In this document: positions 8,125 through 15,567 of the stretch, piece after piece
How positions within the stretch are numbered: the first letter of the stretch is position 1
Layout: every line of letters starts with the position of its first letter
Assembly (NCBI GenBank): GCA_015060535.1
Contig: SUYH01000009.1
Span: 21,482-85,481 of the forward strand
Length of the DNA: 64,000 nt
Origin: Prevotella sp.
Lineage (GTDB): Bacteria; Bacteroidota; Bacteroidia; Bacteroidales; Bacteroidaceae
Direction: 5' to 3'
Notes under the pieces: generated by a model
Told to the model about the DNA's origin: nothing
Seen by the model: the letters and a program-made list of their open reading frames with translations, nothing else
The model's database searches: none
Program-made: the position numbers and the translations under genes

Positions 8125-10145
8125 TACAGCTGTCTATGATATCTCACTTACTGCTCTTGCAGTTTATCCCAGCGCTCTTTCTGGTACTGGTCGTTGTGGC
8201 GGTTGTTGTTGTGCTGGTGATGAACCGCATCATCATCCGCCGTGTGCGTCAGGGTGTGGAGCATACGCTTACCATCCATGACATGATGGAGCGAGCGCTG
8301 CAAATCAGTGCCAACAATACCATTGTCTATGACATCGATAAACGGTATGTCAATAAGCTGAGCGGTCACATGCTGCCCGATGAGGGCGTCGATGTGGAGA
8401 CTTTTAAGCAACATGTACATCCTGATGACTTGAATATCGTGGTCGATGGCATCATGAGCCTACGCACAGGAAAGGCGCAGAGCATCGAGTTCGATTACCG
8501 CTGGAATTTCGACTACAGTGGCGGTAAACCGCGTTGGGGCTATCTGCACAATACCAGTGTGGCTGAATATGTAGAAGGTGTGACACAGCCCGTCAGCATC
8601 ATCAGCACATTGGTCGACGAGACGCAGCTGCACGAACAACAGCAACAGGAGGAAATACTTTCCAACCGCTACAAGCAGATTTTCGAGAACTCCATCATCG
8701 GTCTCTCCTTCTATTCTGCTGACGGATGGTTGCTCGATGCCAACAGGCAGATGCGTAAGATATGCAATTTCGACAGCGACGAGGGCGATGCCTTCTTCTC
8801 CAGCTCCAATCTGTTCGATCTGGCCCCGTTCAATGAGGTTCTCGACCGTAATCATATCGGGGAGTACTGGGCATGCTCTATGAGTGTCATCCCTGAGCGC
8901 AACATGTATGTGTACCTCGAGATTCGTCTGCACCCCATCCTTGACGAGACGGGCAAGCTGGTATACCTGGCCATTGCCGCCCGCGACGTCACCGAGGAAC
9001 GTGAACTTTACCTGCAACAGAAGCTGACCGATCAGCAGATCAAGAAGGCTAACGAGGCTATACAACTCTATGAGACGGAGCTGCGCTACATGATGGAGAA
9101 CTGCCGTATGCAGGCTTGGCGCATCGACATCGAGCGCGATTGCATCGAGTTCTACAATGGACTAAGCTCCATAGCCAATAGCTTCTCGCTGGCCGATATG
9201 CGTAAGATATTCGTCAATCAGGATGATGAGTTCGTGCGTGGGCTGGCCGACCCCTATAAGGCTTTCGACCATCCGCTCATCTATGTCGGCCAGATGAATC
9301 CCATTGTCACTAATTCGTCGAAGGAGCCGCAGTGGGTACAGATCAACAGTATTCCTGAATATGACGACCACGGCAAACTGAAGGGCAGTTTTGGCGTATG
9401 GCGCAACATCAACGACATGATGCGCAAGCAGGAGCAGCTGAAGCGTGAGACGGAGCGTGCCAACGACTCAGGTCATCAGAAATCGGTCTTCTTGGCTAAC
9501 ATGACGCACGAGATACGCACCCCGCTCAATGCCATCGTAGGCTTCTCCGATTTGCTGCAAGCTGTAGATACGCCCGATGAGAAGCGTGAGATGATCCGCA
9601 TCATCCATAACAACTGCGACATGCTGCTGCGACTCATCGACGATATCCTGGTGCTGTCGAACGTCGATGCCAATGCCATGCAGATACGTCCTGAGCAGAT
9701 AGACTTTGCCGCTGCATTTGCCGACATTTGTATCTCGCTGTCGGAACGCGTGCAGGAGCCTACCGTCGAGTTCCAAAGCGACAGCCCTTGTGAGTCGCTG
9801 ATGGTCAATATCGACAAGAGTCGCATCCAGCAGGTCATCACCAACTTCGTCACCAATGCGGTCAAGTACACCCATCAGGGACATATCCGCGTGGGCTATC
9901 GTCCTGAGGAACGTAATGGTCGACAGGGCATCTACGTCTACTGCGAAGACACGGGAGCAGGAATTCCTGAGGACCAGTTGACGCGTGTCTTTGAGCGCTT
10001 TGTGAAGCTCAACGACTACATTCAGGGCACGGGTCTTGGCCTCTCTATCTGTAAGGCTATCATCGAGCGTTGTGAGGGCGAGATTGGCGTGCAAAGCACC
10101 TTCGGACAAGGTTCCACCTTCTGGTTCTGGATACCCGTCAAATAA
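8121..10145 (+). CDS. PAS-domain sensor histidine kinase (canonical)
   Basis: 674-residue sensor kinase. One N-terminal transmembrane helix (about 8-34) has almost no periplasmic part, followed by three PAS segments (about 50-165, 190-300, 320-435), HisKA with FLANMTHEIRTPLN (His463) and HATPase with an intact N-box (QQVITNFVTNAVKYT), G1 (DTGAGIP) and G2 (GTGLGLS). The start at 8121 was chosen over an upstream in-frame ATG at 8055 because it forms a 4-base ATGA overlap with the preceding gene and puts the membrane helix at the N-terminus. It would phosphorylate a response regulator encoded elsewhere. The signal and targets are unknown; a link to the pectin locus is possible only by position. 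Confidence 0.9.
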   Translation: MIQLSMISHLLLLQFIPALFLVLVVVAVVVVLVMNRIIIRRVRQGVEHTLTIHDMMERALQISANNTIVYDIDKRYVNKLSGHMLPDEGVDVETFKQHVHPDDLNIVVDGIMSLRTGKAQSIEFDYRWNFDYSGGKPRWGYLHNTSVAEYVEGVTQPVSIISTLVDETQLHEQQQQEEILSNRYKQIFENSIIGLSFYSADGWLLDANRQMRKICNFDSDEGDAFFSSSNLFDLAPFNEVLDRNHIGEYWACSMSVIPERNMYVYLEIRLHPILDETGKLVYLAIAARDVTEERELYLQQKLTDQQIKKANEAIQLYETELRYMMENCRMQAWRIDIERDCIEFYNGLSSIANSFSLADMRKIFVNQDDEFVRGLADPYKAFDHPLIYVGQMNPIVTNSSKEPQWVQINSIPEYDDHGKLKGSFGVWRNINDMMRKQEQLKRETERANDSGHQKSVFLANMTHEIRTPLNAIVGFSDLLQAVDTPDEKREMIRIIHNNCDMLLRLIDDILVLSNVDANAMQIRPEQIDFAAAFADICISLSERVQEPTVEFQSDSPCESLMVNIDKSRIQQVITNFVTNAVKYTHQGHIRVGYRPEERNGRQGIYVYCEDTGAGIPEDQLTRVFERFVKLNDYIQGTGLGLSICKAIIERCEGEIGVQSTFGQGSTFWFWIPVK

Positions 10146-10181
10146 AAAAGAGTTCATTGACCCATTTGTCAAAGAACTCTT
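10140..10181 (-). terminator. Terminator of nhaD, overlapping the kinase stop codon
   Basis: AAGAGTTCATTGA (10148-10160) pairs with TCAAAGAACTCTT (10169-10181) with one mismatch and an 8-base loop. Read on the minus strand it is followed by CTTTTTTATT, so it serves the gene coming from the right; the plus-strand side has no T run. Confidence 0.75.
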
Positions 10182-10199
10182 AATTCCTAATTCCTAATT
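10182..10199. repeat. Heptamer repeat AATTCCT between convergent genes
   Basis: Two perfect AATTCCT units plus a partial third. Same heptamer as in mnmA (547-574). The nhaD stop codon (TTA on plus, 10198-10200) falls at its end. Confidence 0.7.
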
Positions 10200-11553
10200 A
10201 GAACAGAAACGTCTTCTCCAACCAGTAGCAGACGATACCTGCCAGATAACCTACAAAGGCTATCCATGTGATCTTCTTTATATACCATCCGAAGGTGATC
10301 TTCTCCAGTCCCATGACAACGACACCAGCAGCAGAACCGATAATCAGCATCGAACCGCCTACACCGGCGCAGTAAGCCAGCAGCTGCCAGAAGATGCCGT
10401 CGATAGCCATATCGCCAACCGCAGCTACGGGATACATACCCATGCAGCCGGCTACGAGAGGCACATTGTCGACAATCGATGAGAGCACACCGATGATTCC
10501 CGTCACGAGATAGTGGTTGCCATTGAAGGCGACGTCAAGACCCTGCCCCAGCATCGTGAGCACGCCAATGGTCTCGAGACAGGCCACAGCCATGAGGATA
10601 CCGAGGAAGAAGAGGATGGTGTCCATATCGATGCGTGACAGCATCTTCGACACGCGCTTCTGGGTGTTGCGGTTGTCGGCAGTGTCCTCGCCCTCCTGGT
10701 GGATGCTGGTGTAGAAAATCTCCGTTACTGTCCACAGCACACCGAGCACGAGCAGAATGCCTACAAACGGTGGCAGGTGGGTGATAGTCTTAAAGATTGG
10801 TACGAAGATGAGGCCACCCACACCGAGGAAGAAGATGGCTTTGCGCTGACCATCCGAGAGCCCGTCAGTCTCTTCTACGACTATGGTATCCTGCTGTATC
10901 TCCAGGTTGCCTTTCAGCGAGAGTGAGAGGATATAGGCAGGGATAGCCATCGAGACGAGCGAGGGGATAAAGATCTCCATGATGACGCCTGCAGCGGTGA
11001 TGACACCCTTGTTCCACAGCATGATGGTCGTCACGTCACCGATGGGCGAGAAGGCACCACCACTGTTGGCAGCAATCACCACAAGTGCAGCATAAATCAG
11101 ACGGTCCTTCTTGTCGCTGACCAGCTTGCGCAGAATCATGATCATCACGATACTGGTGGTCAGGTTGTCGAGAATAGCCGAGAGAATGAACGTCATGAAG
11201 GCGATACGCCAGAGCAGCGCTCGCTTCGACTTGGTCTGCAGCGTGTCGCGCACGAAGTTGAAGCCACCGTTCTGGTCCACTAGCTCGACAATGGTCATGG
11301 CACCCATCAGGAAGAAGAGGGTGGTGGCCGTGGAACCGAGGTGGTGCTCAATGACGGAGCTGACTGCCGAGGCAATGTTGGTGCCTATGGCTTCGGGTAC
11401 ATAACTAGCCGGGTCGAACATGAAGAGTGTCCACGTGGCTACGAACATGAGCAAGGCAATGGCTGCCTTGTTGATTTTTGTCAGGCTTTCAATGGCTATG
11501 CAGAAGTAGCCAATACAGAAAACGATGACAATTGCAAGTGTTAGTGTTGACAT
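10198..11553 (-). CDS. nhaD: Na+/H+ antiporter, NhaD family
   Basis: 451-residue inner-membrane protein of the ArsB/NhaD superfamily, which exports Na+ or Li+ in exchange for protons. Many hydrophobic segments span the whole length. Seen: the conserved SAILDNLTTSIVMIMIL motif in the first half, AANSGGAFSPIGDVTT after it, and SSIVDNVPLVAG in the second half, all typical of NhaD. It starts 21 bases after the stop of the GH106 gene with no promoter-like box between, and a terminator follows, so it appears to be the last gene of the CAZyme operon. A coupling to sodium-driven sugar or uronate uptake is only inference. Confidence 0.9.
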   Translation of the reverse strand: MSTLTLAIVIVFCIGYFCIAIESLTKINKAAIALLMFVATWTLFMFDPASYVPEAIGTNIASAVSSVIEHHLGSTATTLFFLMGAMTIVELVDQNGGFNFVRDTLQTKSKRALLWRIAFMTFILSAILDNLTTSIVMIMILRKLVSDKKDRLIYAALVVIAANSGGAFSPIGDVTTIMLWNKGVITAAGVIMEIFIPSLVSMAIPAYILSLSLKGNLEIQQDTIVVEETDGLSDGQRKAIFFLGVGGLIFVPIFKTITHLPPFVGILLVLGVLWTVTEIFYTSIHQEGEDTADNRNTQKRVSKMLSRIDMDTILFFLGILMAVACLETIGVLTMLGQGLDVAFNGNHYLVTGIIGVLSSIVDNVPLVAGCMGMYPVAAVGDMAIDGIFWQLLAYCAGVGGSMLIIGSAAGVVVMGLEKITFGWYIKKITWIAFVGYLAGIVCYWLEKTFLF

Positions 11554-11574
11554 TGTTTTTTGATTTGTTATATT

Positions 11575-14046
11575 TTATTTGATGTATAGTTTAACTTCCG
11601 AGTTCAGACCGCTCTTCACGGGCTCCCATTCTGCATAGGTTGTTTTCTTGTAGTTAATGTCTACCACATTGATCTCATTAAACTTGCGCCACTTCACGCC
11701 CTGACGGTCCAGATCGGCAATGCGGTTGGCGGGCAGGTTGGTCACCTCGATGCGTATCTCATTCTTGCCTGCCTTCAGGGTGTTGCGACAGTCGAGCGTG
11801 AAGGGAACAGCCCAGGCGCACCCGATGAACTGTCCGTTAATGTAAACACGAGCCGACTCACGCACGTCGCCCAGATCGATTGCCCAGTGCTGGCGTGCCT
11901 GCTGCTTGGTCAGCTTCAGCGTGGTAGTATAGACTCCCGTACCCATCGTGATGGCAGCTTCTTTGCTCAGCGTCTCCCACGTCTGTGGCTTCTTCAGTTG
12001 GAAGGTGCCGTTCACCTTGGGGGCCTCTTCGATGAAGGAAAGGGCCCAAGGACCACTGAGGGTGATGGCCCGTGAGATAGGCTGAGGCTTAGCTTCAGCG
12101 AACGGGACGGCCTTGTTGCTGGTTTGCAGGATGATGCTCTCGCCACTGCGCAGGGCCAGCTGTACTTTCCCGTCTTTGACAATGGCAGGCGTTATGTCAC
12201 CATTCATGGGGTTATATAGTGTAGCGCCTTTGAAATCGACAGTCAAGGCAATATCAGCCTCCACGTCGTTAGGTGTCAGGTTGGCGATGAAATAGTGCCA
12301 GCCCTCAGCCGTCTTCCTGCGGATTGCGCGCAGGCCCATCTTCTTCATGGGCTCTGCTTGGGCATACAGAGCCATCTTTGTAGCGCTCTCGCCATGGATG
12401 ACGTATGGCTGAAGCGGGGACAACAGTTGCTGCAGCGAGGCGTCGATGGTGGTACCTGTGGGAATGATCAGTGCGCGATAGCGCGTGCCTCCCTCCGTCA
12501 CCAGCATGCCGTTCTCGATGCGTACCTTAGCCAGCTGGCGATCACTGATGTAGTCGCAGTCGTAACCCAGACTGTCAATGGTCAGGATGCTACGAATAAA
12601 CTGAGGTGCCTTCTCGTCCATCGTGTGGATATCGAATTGCATCAGCAGATCTTCGCCACCCCTGCGGTTCTTGCTGGCCTCCTTGGCATCATCATTGCGT
12701 GGTCCGCGGATGCGCCACATATCGCGTACGGGCAGGTATACCAGGAAGTCGTTGTCAGGCTCGCCCAACTGCAGAAAACTCTGACACCTTTCTATATATT
12801 GCATGAGGTAAGGTGCGTCGCGCCAGATGCTGTTCGTAGGACTCATGTCTATCGAGGCATAGAACTTCCAGCCTGGCCATGTGTCATCCTTTGGTGTGTA
12901 GCACGAGCCATGGAAGTAGAGGTGGTTGACACCACAGGTGAACATCAGGTCGATGTCGGGCTTCATCTGCGACAGCGACGTGCGGAAGTGTTCTGTCAGC
13001 CACGTGCAGGTCTCACTCGACGTGAAGGGCTTGCCTGTCACGTGGGCTGCTGACGAGGCATACTTCAGCATCGATACGTCGCTGAAGTTCTTTCGTGTCT
13101 TACCTGGATCGGAGCGTAGTCCTTTGATACCAAATTCCGACAGTCCGAAGCCTTCAATCTCTGGTATGTCGACAGCCGCATAAAGGTCCAGAAGATTGGC
13201 GGGCGATCCATGCGCTTGGTTGCGCACCTTCACGCCATGACGGTGTGCCCAGTCGACCCACTGCAGCGTGAAGTTCTCGTACAGCAGGTCGGAGAGCGTC
13301 TCACGATAGTCGCAGAGCACCTGGTTGCCATCGTCCACCACACCCAGCAGTTCAGGCAGTTTTTCACGCAGGTCGTAGCCTCGACGCTTCTTGAACTCGT
13401 CGAACAGGGTGGGTGTCCAGTTGGCCTTGTATACCTCATATGAGTCGTTGAAGAACGTGTGAGGATAGGGTACCCCCGACTCCTTAAACGCCTTTTCGAA
13501 ACGGTCCAGATAGTGCTTCACAGCCTGACGGTCGAAGTGGTCTACTACCCATCCCTCGCCACCAGGTGCAGCTCGCTTCACCTTCTGCTTGGTGCGTCCT
13601 ATCTCGACGTTGTAGATGGTCTTCCCGTTGATGGTAGTGTCTTTGAAGACGGCCTTACAGGCAGCCTCGTCGAGACTGACGTGCGGACCTCCGAAGGGCC
13701 ATCCCGTGCCACAGTTCATATCTACCTCGATGCCCAGAGGCTGGGCGATGTCCTGTACGTCCTTTAGGGCCTGCATCCATTGTGGCGACAGGAACGGGAT
13801 GTTGTTCCGATCGTTGCCCTGTACGCCATAGAGCGGGGTGATCTCCACTGCTCCGATGCCCGTCTTGGCATATTCCTGCAGGTTCCACTGCAGATTATCC
13901 TTGTCGACAGCCGACCCTAGCCACCACCAGCGAGTGCCAGCCTTCGCTTCTGGCTTTGGTGTGGGCCACTCTTGCGCCCCTGCGGGGCTAAATAAAAAAT
14001 ATAAAATAAAAAATAAAAAAAATGCCCTATACTTCAATATTTTCAT
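11575..14046 (-). CDS. GH106-type alpha-L-rhamnosidase
   Basis: Secreted 823-residue glycoside hydrolase that would remove L-rhamnose from rhamnogalacturonan oligosaccharides in the periplasm. The mature part begins with the GH106-type RWWWLGSAVD and continues with FFNDSYE near residue 190 and SSETCTWL near 340. The C-terminal third is a beta-sandwich (GVYTTTLKLTKQQA, YINGQFIGCAWAVP). It is shorter than many GH106 proteins (often over 1,000). The ATG at 14046 was chosen because it directly precedes the signal peptide; a longer form from 14076 adds ten unlikely residues. The signal peptide, ending AGAQ, is encoded by the heptad-hairpin repeat at 13971-14022. The start overlaps the four-helix-bundle gene by 20 bases. 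Confidence 0.87.
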   Translation of the reverse strand: MKILKYRAFFLFFILYFLFSPAGAQEWPTPKPEAKAGTRWWWLGSAVDKDNLQWNLQEYAKTGIGAVEITPLYGVQGNDRNNIPFLSPQWMQALKDVQDIAQPLGIEVDMNCGTGWPFGGPHVSLDEAACKAVFKDTTINGKTIYNVEIGRTKQKVKRAAPGGEGWVVDHFDRQAVKHYLDRFEKAFKESGVPYPHTFFNDSYEVYKANWTPTLFDEFKKRRGYDLREKLPELLGVVDDGNQVLCDYRETLSDLLYENFTLQWVDWAHRHGVKVRNQAHGSPANLLDLYAAVDIPEIEGFGLSEFGIKGLRSDPGKTRKNFSDVSMLKYASSAAHVTGKPFTSSETCTWLTEHFRTSLSQMKPDIDLMFTCGVNHLYFHGSCYTPKDDTWPGWKFYASIDMSPTNSIWRDAPYLMQYIERCQSFLQLGEPDNDFLVYLPVRDMWRIRGPRNDDAKEASKNRRGGEDLLMQFDIHTMDEKAPQFIRSILTIDSLGYDCDYISDRQLAKVRIENGMLVTEGGTRYRALIIPTGTTIDASLQQLLSPLQPYVIHGESATKMALYAQAEPMKKMGLRAIRRKTAEGWHYFIANLTPNDVEADIALTVDFKGATLYNPMNGDITPAIVKDGKVQLALRSGESIILQTSNKAVPFAEAKPQPISRAITLSGPWALSFIEEAPKVNGTFQLKKPQTWETLSKEAAITMGTGVYTTTLKLTKQQARQHWAIDLGDVRESARVYINGQFIGCAWAVPFTLDCRNTLKAGKNEIRIEVTNLPANRIADLDRQGVKWRKFNEINVVDINYKKTTYAEWEPVKSGLNSEVKLYIK
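13971..14022 (-). repeat. Heptad-hairpin repeat, copy A (in GH106 signal peptide)
   Basis: On the minus strand: four T-rich heptads (T6A / T4ATA type), TTTA, a GCCCC-GCA-GGGGC hairpin, then GCAAG. It encodes the hydrophobic core and the AGAQ cleavage region. It is inverted relative to copy D and forms the left end of a possible cassette. Confidence 0.8.
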
Positions 14047-14395
14047 TCTTTCTTGTCGTTTTGAGAGTTTTTGCAATAATTCGAATAATCTCGTCTAAAT
14101 CTTTTTTCATAGATGTATACATATTATCCTCTATATAAGAGGTCCTATGAAGTAACGTTAGCCAATAGGATGTTTCGCTTGCTTCTTTTAAAGAAATACT
14201 AAGTTTACTAATAAAATCAGCCTTGCTTTGAGCATATATTGCCTCATTTGAATTTGCACCAATGCTTGTACCACATCGCAATAATTGTTTTGACATAATA
14301 AACTCTTTCTTGCTTTCAACAAGAAACTTGTAACCATTGACAATCCTAATGGCAAAGGCAAGAGTCTTTTCTGACAAAACATTATTAACCACCAT
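14027..14395 (-). CDS. Four-helix-bundle protein (S23 / 23S rRNA intervening-sequence type)
   Basis: 122-residue protein of the family found in 23S rRNA intervening sequences and related to the Avd accessory protein of diversity-generating retroelements. Its function is unknown; relatives form pentameric basic bundles that bind nucleic acid. Seen: AFAIRIVNGYKFLVESKKEF, then LLRCGTSIGANSNEA (the family's RS-GTSIGAN-EA signature near residue 40) and SLKEASETSYWLTLL. The gene is visibly much more AT-rich than its neighbours, lies inside a pectin operon where it has no obvious role, and is flanked by inverted heptad-hairpin repeats. All this suggests horizontal arrival. It overlaps the GH106 start by 20 bases. 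Confidence 0.85.
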   Translation of the reverse strand: MVVNNVLSEKTLAFAIRIVNGYKFLVESKKEFIMSKQLLRCGTSIGANSNEAIYAQSKADFISKLSISLKEASETSYWLTLLHRTSYIEDNMYTSMKKDLDEIIRIIAKTLKTTRKNENIEV

Positions 14396-14437
14396 ATTTT
14401 ATATTTTTTATTTTTTATTTAGGGCGAAGCCCGCAAG
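14396..14437 (+). repeat. Heptad-hairpin repeat, copy D (end of GH105)
   Basis: On the plus strand T-rich heptads, TTTA, a GGGC-GAA-GCCC hairpin, then GCAAG. Read on the minus strand it encodes the final residues LAGFALNKK and stop of GH105. The hairpin differs in loop and stem from copies A-C. Confidence 0.75.
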
Positions 14438-15562
14438 TTTATAGTATTCGGTTAAGCCTAAGAGATAGCATCCCGTGCCATAGTCTTCGAAGTCGGGAAT
14501 ACTCGTGAAGGTGACGGGCTGTCCCGCAGAGGGGTCTTTGCCTGTTCCCTGGTTCCAGCCTAAGAAACCGTCGCTGTGCAGACAGGACTTCAGCGCTTGC
14601 CATGCCTTGTCGCAGGCAGGTCGGTATACCTTCTCTTTCAAGATGCCCTGCTGGATGCCCCATGCCATACCATATAGGAACAAGGCGGTACCCGTCATCT
14701 CTGGGGTGGGGTAGTCGACGTCGCTCACCAGACTGGCATGCCAGAAACCATCCTCGTGCTGACATTTGAGCAGGGCTTCCGACATGAGGATGAAGTCCTT
14801 CTTGAACTGCTTGTAAGCCTTGTCCTTGGGCGACAGCTGGTTCATGGAGCGCAGCAGGGCAGCATATACCCATCCGTTGCCACGACTCCAGTAGCAGTTT
14901 TTACCGTCCTTCTCCTTATAAGGAGCCACATAGTCAGCGTCACGCCACCACAAGCCTTCCTTCACGTTGAAACAGCCGCCACCACACTCGTTACGACTCC
15001 ACAGATACATCTTCAAGGCGTGATCGCGGTATTTCGTCTCACCTGTCAGTTTGTATATCTGCATGTAGAGCGGCATGGCCATTTGGATGGCATCAATCCA
15101 TGTCCACCAGCCATAGAGCTCGCCATTGGCTTTCTTGTCGTTGGGCGTCACCATCTGGTGGTCCAGATTGGCAATGACGTTGCCCAGCACCTCACGGTAG
15201 TCTTTCTTCGTGTAAGGCACCAGGTCGACGTATGTCTGTCCGCAGCACTGGTCGTCAGCGTCGCAGGTGGTGATACCGTTGCGTGGTGTCCACTGATGGA
15301 AATCGGCCCAGCGCATGGCGTAGTCAACATACCGCTGCTGCGGGTCTATCTCCTGCAGTGCCATCAGACCTTCGTAGTAGACAGCGCGTGTCCACAGACT
15401 GCTGGGACGGATTTTCTTGACATTGGTTGGCAGGGTGGGGTCACTGTACTTCGTCATGAAGTAATCGTTAGCCTTCTGTGCTGTCTGGAGCACTTCTTCC
15501 TGGGCATGGACCACGCCGATGGTCAGGCATGCCAGACAAAGGGTGATTAGTCTTTTCATCAT
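14408..15562 (-). CDS. GH105 unsaturated rhamnogalacturonyl hydrolase
   Basis: Secreted 384-residue (alpha/alpha)6-barrel enzyme that removes the 4,5-unsaturated galacturonic acid left by RG lyases (YteR/YesR type). Signal peptide MMKRLITLCLACLTIGVVHA-Q. Seen: the WTWIDAIQMAMP segment near residue 150, the RGNGWVYAALL motif near 220, DGFWHASL and the terminal DFEDYGTGCYLLGLTEYY, all typical of GH105. Five bases separate it from the upstream GH2 gene, indicating one operon. Its last residues come from repeat copy D. A second GH105 lies at 61.7-63.0 kb, probably with a different preference. Confidence 0.92.
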   Translation of the reverse strand: MMKRLITLCLACLTIGVVHAQEEVLQTAQKANDYFMTKYSDPTLPTNVKKIRPSSLWTRAVYYEGLMALQEIDPQQRYVDYAMRWADFHQWTPRNGITTCDADDQCCGQTYVDLVPYTKKDYREVLGNVIANLDHQMVTPNDKKANGELYGWWTWIDAIQMAMPLYMQIYKLTGETKYRDHALKMYLWSRNECGGGCFNVKEGLWWRDADYVAPYKEKDGKNCYWSRGNGWVYAALLRSMNQLSPKDKAYKQFKKDFILMSEALLKCQHEDGFWHASLVSDVDYPTPEMTGTALFLYGMAWGIQQGILKEKVYRPACDKAWQALKSCLHSDGFLGWNQGTGKDPSAGQPVTFTSIPDFEDYGTGCYLLGLTEYYKLAGFALNKK

Positions 15563-15567
15563 GTTGC

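Larger units (their letters stand above)
13971..14437. mobile_element. Putative cassette: four-helix-bundle gene between inverted heptad-hairpin ends
   Basis: Both outer ends read CTTGCG, then a short GC hairpin, then CTAAATAAAAAATA, in opposite orientations (13971 inward and 14437 inward). Between them is a single AT-rich gene for an S23/IVS-type four-helix-bundle protein. The cassette interrupts a CAZyme operon and supplies the last codons and stop of GH105 on one side and the signal peptide of GH106 on the other. Mobility is inference: no transposase is present and no target duplication was established. Confidence 0.5.

Noticed and set aside
12295..13053. Long antisense ORF opposite GH106
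   Set aside because: No recognisable domain and no start context; it mirrors the codon bias of the real gene.
13971..14437. Heptad-hairpin repeats as rho-independent terminators
   Set aside because: In every copy the T-rich run comes before the hairpin on one strand, and on the other strand the hairpin is followed by A-rich sequence; a terminator needs T after the stem.
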